Source of the DNA: Nitrospira sp. | GTDB lineage: Bacteria > Nitrospirota > Nitrospiria > Nitrospirales > Nitrospiraceae | Direction of reading: 5' to 3' | Length of the DNA stretch: 64,000 bases | Assembly: GCA_005116965.1 (NCBI GenBank) | Contig: SWDG01000025.1 | Location: forward strand, 299,883 to 363,882 | Part shown: piece by piece, positions 1 through 8,178 of the stretch | Position numbering within the stretch: the first letter of the stretch is position 1 | Layout of the letters: the number at the start of each line of letters is the position of its first letter | Made by a program: the position numbers and the translations under genes | The notes under the pieces: generated by a model | Told to the model about the DNA's origin: nothing | Databases searched by the model: none | What the model saw: the letters and a program-made list of their open reading frames with translations, nothing else

Positions 1-293
1 AACAGGAGGTTTGGATAAATATTTCAGACCTCACCAATCGGATAGAGAACGCATCTGATGATGTAACCGGGGTACAGGCGAGAATCGACCGAGCAAAGCA
101 ATACCTAAAGTATCTCTCCTCTATCGAAGAGAGATGGGTTGTTGAGTGCAATCGCCGAGGATTTGGAGGAACTTGGGGTCAACAGTGGCTAGAGATCAAG
201 ATACGGAAACGACTCGAAGAGGATATGAAAAGGGCTTTGTCTTCTGCAGAAAAGATGGCAAACAGGAAAGCCAAATCTACTGGCCAGTACTAG
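1..293 (+). CDS. 3' end of a hypothetical protein, cut by the window edge
   Basis: An open frame runs from base 3 to a TAG at 291-293 with no start codon in the window, so it is absent from the ORF track. The 96 visible residues are rich in charged and helix-forming residues (IENASDDVTGVQARIDRAKQ, then KRLEEDMKRALSSAEKMANRKAK) and look like an alpha-helical or coiled-coil C-terminus. No family was recognised. It could equally be an unselected open frame, but its codon use is even and it is stop-free to the edge. Confidence 0.5.
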   Translation, partial: QEVWINISDLTNRIENASDDVTGVQARIDRAKQYLKYLSSIEERWVVECNRRGFGGTWGQQWLEIKIRKRLEEDMKRALSSAEKMANRKAKSTGQY

Positions 294-480
294 CCCACTT
301 GCTTGGATGACCGAAGAATCACTCTCTCCTTTAGTTAACCTCTCAGCCTCCATTCCACGCTGCTGAAAAAGAAATGCTTGTTCGATGGCTAATTCAGATC
401 ACCGATAGATAGGGAAGCAGACGGGCAACGTTGTCCTCTTGCACCTTGCGGTTTCTCCGCGCTTCGGTCATATAAACCCC

Positions 481-1128
481 ATGCTCACCCTCATCCAATT
501 TCTTTGGTCCCCCTTCTGCATCACAATCCGGCACATCCTGACGCGCCATCGCATTCCGTTTCGACTTCACAACATCGCCTAACATGATCGGGCCCCGATC
601 ATCACAGCGACAAAGGGCCAGGGTCACACGGTGTCCTGCCTGATCGATGGAAAGCGCGGGATCTGCGACGTCACAGATTTCGGACAGGAGGTCGCGCATT
701 ACGTGGATCGGCGTTATCGGCTTCACCTCTTTCCCAAAAACCTTGATGGGATGCAGGTGATTCTCTCGCGCTATATCGAGAACGATCTAGAGTCGGTGGG
801 ATACAAGGTGAACGATACCTGCGTGATTCCGACTCGCCCCCTCATGGAACGGACGATGCTCATTCGCCACAAGGAACGGAAGTTTGGAAAGGGCTGCGTG
901 CGGGAATGGCCCAGTCACCGCCGATATCTGTGCGCTCAGTTTACAGACCTTTTGAAACCGATCGACGACATGCTGGCAGCTTCGCCGTTTCTGCTGACCG
1001 ATCGCCCATTGTTCGTTGATGACAATCTGTACGGCGTGCTCGGCAACTACTTGTTCAACGGCAAGAGGGAATTACCTAATCTGAGGTATCTCCGACGCTG
1101 GCACCAGAGGATGAATACGACGAAGTAA
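481..1128 (+). pseudogene. Glutathione S-transferase family gene interrupted by an in-frame TAA
   Basis: Reading from ATG 481 gives a thioredoxin-like N-terminus (MLTLIQFLWSPFCITIRHIL, with HRIPFRLHNIA following), then TAA at 580-582. The same frame continues without another stop to 1128. After the stop come the usual GST features: an SCLIDGKRGICD strand, the FGQEVAHYVDRRY turn, and a helical C-terminal domain ending in PNLRYLRRWHQRM. The whole reading is 216 codons including the internal stop, close to normal GST length. The track lists only the part from GTG 631 (165 aa), which lacks the glutathione-binding fold. A sequencing error, or expression of the C-terminal part alone, cannot be excluded. 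The opposite-strand ORF 394..726 is a shadow. Confidence 0.75.
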
Positions 1129-1243
1129 ACTTAGCTGCCCCTTTCACTGTTAGTACCAAGCACGCCTTAGCACTTTCTTCCGCCATCCGGAAGCACGAGT
1201 AACTCACGGTCACGGCGATGAAACGCAACAAGGACTCACAGCG

Positions 1244-1609
1244 CTACTTCCGAGGCTTCCTGAACATTGTCGCCTTCTTTTTCTTCGGCGGCTTCGATTT
1301 GGCACACTCGACCGCCTCATCAAGCCATGAAGCTAGACCGGATGCTGTGCGATAGCCAGCTTCGCTGATGAACAGGAAGCCTTTGAGTGGCTTGCCGGTA
1401 AAATCCATCTCCTGAGCGTGCGGTTTCGAGAGGAGTGTTTCGTAGCGGTCCGGCATGACACGAACCATGAGGCGGTCCTTTTCGATCCCACAGCACATGT
1501 GGCCGTTGAGCATGAAACAGAGCCCGCCGAACATACGCTTCTCCTCCACCTTTTTTCGGCGCTTGAAGTAGTCCCTGATTCGTTCGGCTAATCGCTCGTT
1601 ACACGCCAT
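1244..1609 (-). CDS. TfoX N-terminal domain family protein
   Basis: A 121-residue protein. The N-terminal block (RIRDYFKRRKKVEEKRMFGGLCFMLNGHMCCGI) carries the KRMFGG..F..NG signature of the TfoX/Sxy N-terminal domain, followed by LMVRVMPDRYETLL and the FTGKPLKGFLFI strand typical of this domain. There is no TfoX C-terminal domain. It ends in a lysine-rich tail (KPPKKKKATMFRKPRK). In gamma-proteobacteria full-length TfoX is a competence regulator; stand-alone N-domain proteins such as this one are common and of unknown role. It starts at an ATG and is transcribed alone, divergent from the PilZ gene. Confidence 0.85.
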   Translation of the reverse strand: MACNERLAERIRDYFKRRKKVEEKRMFGGLCFMLNGHMCCGIEKDRLMVRVMPDRYETLLSKPHAQEMDFTGKPLKGFLFISEAGYRTASGLASWLDEAVECAKSKPPKKKKATMFRKPRK

Positions 1610-1693
1610 CTCACGCCCTCTCGCTTCAACGCTTTGTATTCACCAACAGCGATCGTGGATTGGTACTCCCATTTTGGTATACTCTTCGGGACC

Positions 1694-2092
1694 ATGCCAC
1701 CCGATGCCCCGGCTTCACCGCCTTCACCGAGCGATCGCCGTGAATATTATCGCATCACTGTCTCGCTCCCCATCTGTCTTCAGCCTGAGTCAGATACTAC
1801 CGAGAACGAGTTCGTCGAGAAAGCAGTGAATCTGAGTGCCGGGGGCATCGGCGTCACGCTGAACCAGACCTTCGAGGTGAACGCCATTCTCTCCTGCGCC
1901 CTGCTCCTTCCCGGCGAGGTGCTCTTTAAGTCTCACCTTCAAGTATTGCGTGTGGATCCCATTCCCTACCCGCTCAATACGTATCGACTCCATGGCCATT
2001 TCCTCAGGATGGCCAATCCGAATCGAGAACTGCTGATCAGACATATCATCCAGTTTCAGCGCGAACACCTCAATAAGCACTATTCCGCCTGA
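1694..2092 (+). CDS. PilZ domain protein 1
   Basis: A single PilZ domain of about 132 residues, a c-di-GMP-binding module. The RxxxR-type loop is RREYYR near residue 15, and the second motif is NLSAGGIG, matching [DN]xSxxG. Both ligand-contact motifs are therefore present, so c-di-GMP binding is plausible. There is no output domain. The track's TTG start at 1634 would add an unlikely leader; ATG 1694 places the RxxxR motif in the usual position. A second PilZ gene follows 18 bp downstream and is probably co-transcribed. Confidence 0.85.
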   Translation: MPPDAPASPPSPSDRREYYRITVSLPICLQPESDTTENEFVEKAVNLSAGGIGVTLNQTFEVNAILSCALLLPGEVLFKSHLQVLRVDPIPYPLNTYRLHGHFLRMANPNRELLIRHIIQFQREHLNKHYSA

Positions 2093-2110
2093 ATAGGTAC
2101 AACCCTCATA

Positions 2111-2575
2111 GTGAAGAGGCCCCGGACCACTCTGGAGGACCCGTTTCGTCCCCGCGAAAGGGGGATTCATTCTGCCGATCGAGGCCGACTACACTGGGTC
2201 ACTGTGGAATCCATACGCCCCCATCAGCGCCATCACTATCGCGTCCCGCTTGCCATGCAATACCCCGTGATGTTTTCCGATGCGGAAACGATCGCGGAAG
2301 GAACAGTCATGAACCTGACGGTGTTTGGCTGCGCGATCGAATGCGCCGATACCATCCCAGAGGGAACCACCCTACGGATGCGGCTCATCCTCCCGGATCA
2401 GACACAGTCACTCCCGGTCGAGGAAGCGGAAGTCCGATGGACCCAAGGGAATCGAATGGGGCTTCAGTTTCACAGGGTGGAGCGGGCGGCGGATTTTCGG
2501 CTCCACAGCTTTGTGTGGGATCGGATGGTCGAACGGCTCCACACGATCACTCAGGAAGGACTTTCACCTTCTTGA
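2111..2575 (+). CDS. PilZ domain protein 2
   Basis: A 154-residue PilZ protein beginning at GTG 2111. The c-di-GMP loop is RHHYR around residue 40 and the second motif is NLTVFG, a Thr replacing the usual Ser of [DN]xSxxG. The rest of the barrel is recognisable (LRMRLILPD, then VRWTQGNRMGLQFHRV). It lies directly behind PilZ protein 1. Its last 25 bp overlap the convergent flippase-like gene, so the two transcripts run tail to tail. The first ~30 residues have no recognised domain and the start could be further in. Confidence 0.82.
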   Translation: MKRPRTTLEDPFRPRERGIHSADRGRLHWVTVESIRPHQRHHYRVPLAMQYPVMFSDAETIAEGTVMNLTVFGCAIECADTIPEGTTLRMRLILPDQTQSLPVEEAEVRWTQGNRMGLQFHRVERAADFRLHSFVWDRMVERLHTITQEGLSPS

Positions 2576-3558
2576 CCCCGAGGTCTCCTGCCTTTTCCCA
2601 CTAGGGCCAGGCACAAGAGTCCGATACCAATCCAGACCACTTCGCGGAATCGTCGGAGCAGCGCAAAGGTAATGCCCGTCACGTCGCTATAGCCGAAGGC
2701 CTGTAGCAAGAGGAGATTACCGGCGTCCTGTGCCCCAAGGCTGCCAGGGATAAAAAAAGTCCCACCTTTAATGAGGGCTGCCAAGGCGCCCATCGAGATA
2801 ACTGACCACAGGCTGGCGGAATCACCTAGAAAATAGATGATCACAAAGACTTCTAACGATTCGGCCAGCCAGCCGAAAAAGCACACCCCGGTCGAGAGGG
2901 CAAAAGTCCCACGATGCTGGCTGTAGAAATTCAGAATAGTCTGGTCGATCGAGCGTAGGTGTTCCTCTTGCGCTTCTAGAACCTGGATCCGCATTCCCAG
3001 CTTCTTCATGATTGCCAGCATCGAAGCAAAGAGCCCGCGCTGTTGGACAAAGATAAACCCTGCAATCGAACAGACCAATACCGACACACTCACGACCGCA
3101 GCTGTAATGGTCTGTCCCGCCGAACTCCCGACGCCCAAAATCAACAATCCAATGGCGATCCCGACGAGAATATAGAACACCTCGGCAATCGTGAGAGTCG
3201 TCTTGGCAATCACCACGGACGCGGCCCCTTCCGCCATCGGAACATTGTATTGTTTCAGCAGGTAGGCCTTCAGTGGTTCGCCGCCCATGTAGGCTGTGGG
3301 TGTCGTCATATTCACAACCTCCCCGGCGGTCCTGATCGTGAGAAGCCGCCAAAACGGGATCACTTGCGCGAATGCCCCCAATACCAGCTTCCAGCCATAT
3401 GCCTCGATCACATACATAAGGAGAGAGGGAATCAGGATGATCACCAGGGGGAAGGGGCCTAGCCGCAACGCCGCATCGTAGATGTTACCGGGTCCAATCT
3501 GCCAGACAAGAACGCCAAGCACGATGAGGCCAAGGGCTAGTAGGATATAGCGCAACAC
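2551..3558 (-). CDS. Flippase-like integral membrane protein (LPG synthase transmembrane / AglD-type family)
   Basis: The protein has about eight hydrophobic segments and ends in a basic tail. Conserved family features include GEVVNMTTPTAYMGGEPLKAYLL near residue 80 and KGGTFFIPGSLGAQDAGNLLLLQAFG near the C-terminus (compare the GxxP..G.x.G..E/D motif of this superfamily). Members are the membrane part of lysyl-phosphatidylglycerol synthase and are predicted lipid or glycolipid flippases. The track start at 3741 runs into the upstream gene; GTG 3558 leaves a 25-bp gap after the upstream stop and begins right at the first membrane helix. It is the last gene of the headgroup operon, so movement of the finished lipid is an inferred role. 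Confidence 0.8.
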   Translation of the reverse strand: MLRYILLALGLIVLGVLVWQIGPGNIYDAALRLGPFPLVIILIPSLLMYVIEAYGWKLVLGAFAQVIPFWRLLTIRTAGEVVNMTTPTAYMGGEPLKAYLLKQYNVPMAEGAASVVIAKTTLTIAEVFYILVGIAIGLLILGVGSSAGQTITAAVVSVSVLVCSIAGFIFVQQRGLFASMLAIMKKLGMRIQVLEAQEEHLRSIDQTILNFYSQHRGTFALSTGVCFFGWLAESLEVFVIIYFLGDSASLWSVISMGALAALIKGGTFFIPGSLGAQDAGNLLLLQAFGYSDVTGITFALLRRFREVVWIGIGLLCLALVGKGRRPRGQEGESPS

Positions 3559-3583
3559 GTTAGTCGGATGGCGAACGGGGCAT

Positions 3584-5020
3584 TTATGGCCGAGGAGACG
3601 AGACTGCGGATGGGCGGATGACCCAGCCCATGGCACAGGCAAAGAGCAATGCGCCGGCTGCCGCGAAGATGAGAAACCAATACAGCTGGTCGAACAGAGC
3701 AAAGCCCAACAGCGCGGCAGAAAAATCTCTGCTGGCCACATTCTTCAGCATGACGTCAGCCCACGCTGCATGAGCAGGGGTGCTCCAGCCACTCACCACT
3801 TTAATCTTTTGCGCCTTTTCGACGAGTACGAGTGAGAAGCCGTTGCCAAACACCGCAGCGGTGCCGAGTGCGAGCGGAACCCAGTCGTCCGCTTGTCCGA
3901 TGTGAGTCGTATAGAGCCCCACGGCAATACCTGCAAAAATCGCCATGTGCACGATGTTGTCCAACACGATATCCAGCCATGCACCAAGCGGCGACTCGGT
4001 AAAGGTCAACCGCGCGACTTCGCCGTCGCAGCAATCGATGACGGCCGCCAATTGAAACAAGAGGGCTGCCACGATACCGGCGCTATAGGTGCCCATCCCA
4101 AACCCTGTGGCCGCCAGCAGACCAACTAACCCGGCAAGGACCGTGATGGAATTGGGCGACAGTCCCATGGCGAGAAACAGGCGGGTAAACCAGCGAGAGA
4201 CTTTACGATTGAAATAGCGATCGACGAACCCTTCGAATTCCCCCTTGAGCGAATTGAACAACTTCTTTTCGGCTGCATGGACGTCAGACAGCGTTCGAAC
4301 GGGTTGATACCAATTCCCCTGCTTCGCTTCAGCCGAGACAACACGCACTCGACCATCCGCCGCGGCCCGCTCAAGCCACTGGCGGATCGGAGGGCTTCCC
4401 TTCTCACTCACAGTTTGATTCGTGGTGCTCATCAGGCTTGCCGGCACGACCACTAACTCAGCCACACGTAAGGCAGGACTGTCGAAACGAGGAGGGGCGA
4501 AAATCGTCGGACGATCAGACTGGACTTTCGCTCGCAGGCTCTGCACCATAAACTGATCGACCTGCCCCTGTGAGGCTTGCGAGACTACAATGGTCTGACC
4601 GTCCTGCACCTCACGCCGCAACCGTTCAATCAACCCTCGAGAGAACACGCTATTGACGCTCGCGACCAACGCAAAACCATGCACTTCGGCCGCCAAGGCT
4701 TCCCATGTCCGAGGATCATCGAGAGGAAATTCACGGATCGGCATCCATCGGACGGGAATCGTGACGCGTGGCCCTTTGCCAAGCGCCTGTTTCAGCTGCT
4801 CCTCCTCAGAACTGGACAGAACGATTAATTGACGAATCCCCGCCCGTTGCAAGGTGAGTACGATTCGTTGAAAGAGCCCGATCCCCACGACGCTGGTCAG
4901 GGGCCCTACATCATCAACCTGCGTCCCAATCGGACCGCCGAATACCCCGACCGACGGTAGCAGAATCGCCGTGGCCAACCCTTGAATCTCGACTCGCCTT
5001 TGGAGGATGCTCTTACTCAT
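3584..5020 (-). CDS. CDP-alcohol phosphotransferase with degenerate N-terminal nucleotidyltransferase-like domain
   Basis: Two parts. Residues ~1-240 resemble a nucleotidyltransferase fold (AILLPSVGVFGGP...GLFQRIVLTLQRAGIRQLIVLSS) but lack the GxGxR...PK loop, so activity is doubtful. Residues ~270-470 are a multi-helix membrane domain with the CDP-alcohol phosphotransferase signature DGEVAR-x8-G-x3-D-x3-D (DGEVARLTFTESPLGAWLDIVLD) complete. This family moves a phospho- or phosphono-alcohol from a CMP donor to a lipid or alcohol acceptor at the membrane. The architecture recalls archaeal IPCT-DIPPS fusions. A separate, intact nucleotidyltransferase gene lies immediately upstream and probably supplies the CMP-activated donor. 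Confidence 0.85.
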   Translation of the reverse strand: MSKSILQRRVEIQGLATAILLPSVGVFGGPIGTQVDDVGPLTSVVGIGLFQRIVLTLQRAGIRQLIVLSSSEEEQLKQALGKGPRVTIPVRWMPIREFPLDDPRTWEALAAEVHGFALVASVNSVFSRGLIERLRREVQDGQTIVVSQASQGQVDQFMVQSLRAKVQSDRPTIFAPPRFDSPALRVAELVVVPASLMSTTNQTVSEKGSPPIRQWLERAAADGRVRVVSAEAKQGNWYQPVRTLSDVHAAEKKLFNSLKGEFEGFVDRYFNRKVSRWFTRLFLAMGLSPNSITVLAGLVGLLAATGFGMGTYSAGIVAALLFQLAAVIDCCDGEVARLTFTESPLGAWLDIVLDNIVHMAIFAGIAVGLYTTHIGQADDWVPLALGTAAVFGNGFSLVLVEKAQKIKVVSGWSTPAHAAWADVMLKNVASRDFSAALLGFALFDQLYWFLIFAAAGALLFACAMGWVIRPSAVSSPRP

Positions 5021-5107
5021 GGTTCTCTAGGCACTAGTGTCTGCTCACCAAGGTTCCCTTGCGTAGGGTCCCTCTTCATCGAACAGCCTACTACAATGGA
5101 GACTTTC

Positions 5108-5827
5108 TCATAATTTTGGCAAAACTTCCAATTCAGCTTTTCTTACATCTTCAATGAAATCGATCTCGGTCCAGGGCAGCCCCCCAACCCGTTCATAGCC
5201 AACCCGCACGTCCTGAAAATACGGTCGCAACGCGTCCTCATACTCCATGTCCCATGAGCCTCGGTCGATGTAGCCACGGAGCGACGAGACAACATGAGGC
5301 GTGTCGGCATGCCGAACCCGAAGAAATCCAACTCCTTCACCGGCGTAATCGTAACGTTCCGGCATATTCTTCGACAGCGCAATCACTCGGCCCCCGGCCA
5401 CAACCACCATGCACTCCTCTCCAGTTTGCTGTACCGTCTCATCCATCAACAGCGCATTTTCACAGGGTGACGCCACGAGACGTCGTAGGATTTCTAGATG
5501 GAACAGCACATCGGCATCCATCACGATACTGTCGTCGTCGAGCGCGGTTCGTGCAATCCACAATGAGGAAATACTGCCCCTATGAAACTGTTCATTGACC
5601 AAAAACGTGACGTTGACACCGCAACAATCCTGCTCGACCGCCGCACGAATCATCTCCTGCTTATATCCGACAACAATCTCCGCCCGGCGAATCCCCACGG
5701 AAACCAGCGACTCCAGATAGCGATGCAGGAGCGACCGGCCGCCAATCTCGATGAGGCATTTCGGGTGATGCTGGGTGACTTCCCACAAACGTTTTCCGAC
5801 TCCCGCTGCTAGAATGACCGCCTTCAT
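5108..5827 (-). CDS. Sugar/choline-phosphate-type nucleotidyltransferase (LicC / PntC-like)
   Basis: A 239-residue nucleotidyltransferase with an intact signature MKAVILAAGVGKRLWEVTQHHPKCLIEIGG, a YLESLVSVGIRRAEIVVGYK block and the metal-binding VMDADVLF. The closest recognisable type is the LicC-like cytidylyltransferase group, which activates phosphocholine or 2-aminoethylphosphonate with CTP. Its ATG overlaps the TGA of the upstream transaminase gene (ATGA at 5824-5827), indicating translational coupling. Substrate is inferred from the neighbours: a transaminase that could make aminoethylphosphonate, and a CDP-alcohol phosphotransferase that would consume the CMP conjugate. Confidence 0.85.
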   Translation of the reverse strand: MKAVILAAGVGKRLWEVTQHHPKCLIEIGGRSLLHRYLESLVSVGIRRAEIVVGYKQEMIRAAVEQDCCGVNVTFLVNEQFHRGSISSLWIARTALDDDSIVMDADVLFHLEILRRLVASPCENALLMDETVQQTGEECMVVVAGGRVIALSKNMPERYDYAGEGVGFLRVRHADTPHVVSSLRGYIDRGSWDMEYEDALRPYFQDVRVGYERVGGLPWTEIDFIEDVRKAELEVLPKL

Positions 5828-6906
5828 ACTGATTTGCAGACCTGTTCGAAGGCGTCGAGGAATCCGCCAAACTGCGCCTCGGACAGTGCCCCCATATTGG
5901 CTACGCGAAAAATCTTGTTTTCCAAGTTGCCTTGCCCGGCATAAATAACATAGCCCTGCTGCTTCAGACGGTCATGCAACGCCTGGTAAGAAACCCCATC
6001 CGGCAGGTAATAGGCCGTGATGGTGTTCGATTGCCGGTCCGCCGGGAGGAGCGCCTTCACACCGAGCTTGGCCATTCGTTCACGAATCAGGGTCGCCATC
6101 TTTTTATACCGCTGGATGCGATTGGCCACGCCCTCCTCGAGCAGCTCGTTGAGTGCTTCGTCAAAGGCATAGTAGACCTGCACCGCAGGTGTGAATGGAA
6201 TCGTGCCTCGCCCCTCGTTGTCGATGTAATGGGTCAGATGGAGATACCACGAGCGCTTCGGATACGCGCGCATTCTCTCGACGAACCCCTTTCGCACAAG
6301 CACGAACGATACGCCTGGAAACCCCTGAATGCACTTTCCCGCCGTCCCCGTCACCATATAGATGTGCGACTTGGCAATATTCAGCGTTTCACCTGCCAGC
6401 GCACTGACGGCATCCAGCACAAACACGCGATTCTGATTGTCGACGATCTCGGCAATCTCATGGACAGGGTTGAGGAGTCCGGTGGTGGTCTCGTGGTGCA
6501 CCATGCCGACGGCATGCACTTCCTGATGCTGTCGCAAGGCCAGCAGCAGCTTCTCAGGGTCTGGCCGAACCGTCCAGTCATACTTCAACTCGCTCACCCC
6601 CAGGCGATGGAGACCCACAATCTGGGACATCCGCTCGCCATAGACACCGTTGTTGAGGATGAGCATCCGGCGACCGTGAGGAAGCGACGACATCAAGGCG
6701 GCTTCAACGGCAGCCGTCCCCGATCCGGTCATCACAACGGCGACGTAGTCCGATTCGGCTCCGGGGACAAAGGCCTTGAGCAGCTTGGCTTGGATGCGGT
6801 GAAGCAGTTCTGAAAATTCGTCTTCTCGATGACAGATATCGGGTGTCAGCAGCGTCTGCCGCACCCGCTCGGACACGTTCACTGGACCAGGATTTAGGAG
6901 AACCAC
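5824..6906 (-). CDS. 2-aminoethylphosphonate--pyruvate transaminase-like PLP enzyme
   Basis: A 360-residue class-V (fold type I) aminotransferase. It begins MVLLNPGPVNVSERVRQTLL, the usual start of PhnW / alanine-glyoxylate aminotransferases, and has MTGSGTAAVEAAL (cofactor phosphate loop), HHETTTGLLNP, and VLDAVSALAGE with the PLP-pyridine Asp. The PLP lysine is probably in TGTAGKCIQGFPGVSF. PhnW interconverts phosphonoacetaldehyde and 2-aminoethylphosphonate using alanine/pyruvate. Here a decarboxylase that can produce the aldehyde is encoded just upstream, so the biosynthetic direction is favoured (inference). A related amino-group donor or a sulfonate analogue as substrate cannot be ruled out. 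Confidence 0.82.
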   Translation of the reverse strand: MVLLNPGPVNVSERVRQTLLTPDICHREDEFSELLHRIQAKLLKAFVPGAESDYVAVVMTGSGTAAVEAALMSSLPHGRRMLILNNGVYGERMSQIVGLHRLGVSELKYDWTVRPDPEKLLLALRQHQEVHAVGMVHHETTTGLLNPVHEIAEIVDNQNRVFVLDAVSALAGETLNIAKSHIYMVTGTAGKCIQGFPGVSFVLVRKGFVERMRAYPKRSWYLHLTHYIDNEGRGTIPFTPAVQVYYAFDEALNELLEEGVANRIQRYKKMATLIRERMAKLGVKALLPADRQSNTITAYYLPDGVSYQALHDRLKQQGYVIYAGQGNLENKIFRVANMGALSEAQFGGFLDAFEQVCKSV

Positions 6907-6942
6907 TCTTCTCTCCTTTTCTCAGGGCGCGTGATGAACCCC

Positions 6943-7524
6943 CTATTCTTCAATCGCCTTCATGAATCGACGGGTGATGTCCGGCGGGTCGTGCAGGACG
7001 CGACCAGCATCTTCCACAAATTCATTCACCTTGATGAGTAACATGCTAGGCCCATCCTTCTTCAGCATGTCCTTGAACTCGTAAACGAGATCGTCACGAT
7101 CAAGGACCCGTTCCACATTCACGTAGCCCGCCGACTTCGCCACTTTCTCCAGCGGCACCACGTTGGAGATCGTTGGCTGGTTCCCGGTCGTCCCGTACAC
7201 TTCGTTGTCGAAGACGACATGGATAAAGTTTTTTGGTTTCAACGCACCGACCGTCGCGAGTGTACCCATTCCCATGAGCACATTCCCGTCGCCATCGAAG
7301 GTAATCACCTGTTTATTCGGCTTGGCGAGCGCGACACCGAGTGCAATAGCCGAAGCATTCCCCATGGAGCCGATCATGTAGAAATGAGTGGGGCGATCCG
7401 CGATCTTGTGCGCCTCGCGCGAGGGAAACCCGTTGCAGATAATGACGGGCTGATCGGTCAGCAACTCCAGCAAGGCCTCCATGGCCTGCGCCCGACTGAT
7501 CAATGTGCCTTGTTCGGGTCTCAT
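6943..7524 (-). CDS. ThDP-dependent phosphonopyruvate/sulfopyruvate decarboxylase, beta (C-terminal) subunit
   Basis: A 193-residue polypeptide equivalent to the C-terminal half of phosphonopyruvate decarboxylase. It contains the thiamine-diphosphate/Mg motif GDGNVLMGMGTLATVGALKPKNFIHVVFDN (GDG...N(x)n) and IGSMGNASAIALGVALAKP before it. Its ATG overlaps the stop of the alpha subunit gene (ATGA at 7521-7524). In most bacterial phosphonate pathways this enzyme is one ~380-residue chain; two subunits are the rule for archaeal sulfopyruvate decarboxylase ComDE. The operon context with a PhnW-type transaminase favours phosphonoacetaldehyde as the product, but the sequence alone does not decide the substrate. 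Confidence 0.82.
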   Translation of the reverse strand: MRPEQGTLISRAQAMEALLELLTDQPVIICNGFPSREAHKIADRPTHFYMIGSMGNASAIALGVALAKPNKQVITFDGDGNVLMGMGTLATVGALKPKNFIHVVFDNEVYGTTGNQPTISNVVPLEKVAKSAGYVNVERVLDRDDLVYEFKDMLKKDGPSMLLIKVNEFVEDAGRVLHDPPDITRRFMKAIEE

Positions 7525-8018
7525 GGATGCAATCCCTTGACCACGCCTTTGGTGATAAACAAGGCAACGGGAATCCGCTGCTTCATGAATGTCTCAGCGA
7601 TCCACCTGAAATCTTCAATCACTGTTTTTTCAGTCAGGGTCCGGTGCGGAATCTTGACGGTATCAAGCAATTGCGGCATCACCTCTCCCATCACCAAATG
7701 TTCAGGAGCATCCTTCCCTCCCTGCCCACGCCAGGAAACAATCAGTACGCAGGGTTGTTGATAAATCATATTCAGAGAAATGAGCGCATTGAGAGAAGTA
7801 CCGAGTCCTGAATTCTGCATGAGCACGGCAGGGGTTTTCCCCGCCATATAGGCGCCCGCAGCCATGCCAACCGCTTCATCCTCACGAACCGCAGGGGTGT
7901 AGAGCCGACGGTTCATGAGTTCCGCAATGATCCCACCCAGGATCGAATCTGGCACACCGGTAAAGAAATTCACTCCCATGTCCTGCATCGTTTGGACGAA
8001 CACGTCGCTTTCAATCAC
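7521..8018 (-). CDS. ThDP-dependent phosphonopyruvate/sulfopyruvate decarboxylase, alpha (N-terminal) subunit
   Basis: The N-terminal (pyrimidine-binding) half of the decarboxylase. MGVNFFTGVPDSILGG begins the domain, VREDEAVGMAAGAYMAGKTPAVLMQNSGLG carries the catalytic Glu and the conserved NSGLG loop, and SWRGQGGKDAPEHLVMGE follows. GTG 8018 is preceded by AGGGGGA at good spacing and is preferred over the track's 8069. It is the first gene of the six-gene operon and its promoter must lie in the 160 bp before 8179. No PEP mutase, the enzyme that makes phosphonopyruvate, is encoded next to it. Confidence 0.82.
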   Translation of the reverse strand: MIESDVFVQTMQDMGVNFFTGVPDSILGGIIAELMNRRLYTPAVREDEAVGMAAGAYMAGKTPAVLMQNSGLGTSLNALISLNMIYQQPCVLIVSWRGQGGKDAPEHLVMGEVMPQLLDTVKIPHRTLTEKTVIEDFRWIAETFMKQRIPVALFITKGVVKGLHP

Positions 8019-8178
8019 TGAACGTTTCCCCCTAGCATATTGAGACACACCTGCAGAAAGCCGGCGCATTATAAGATACGCCCTGCGAGGTTCTCAAGAA
8101 AGATCCGCGATTGAGTTGAACTCTCTCGCATGTTAGCGTTAGTAGCAATAGGGTTAGGCCCGACTCCGTTGACAAAAG

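Noticed and set aside
394-726. 110-aa ORF on the minus strand
   Set aside because: It is the antisense of the broken GST gene, which has clear family features on the plus strand.
5932-6813. 293-aa ORF on the plus strand
   Set aside because: Shadow of the PhnW-like gene, whose minus-strand product has PLP-enzyme motifs.
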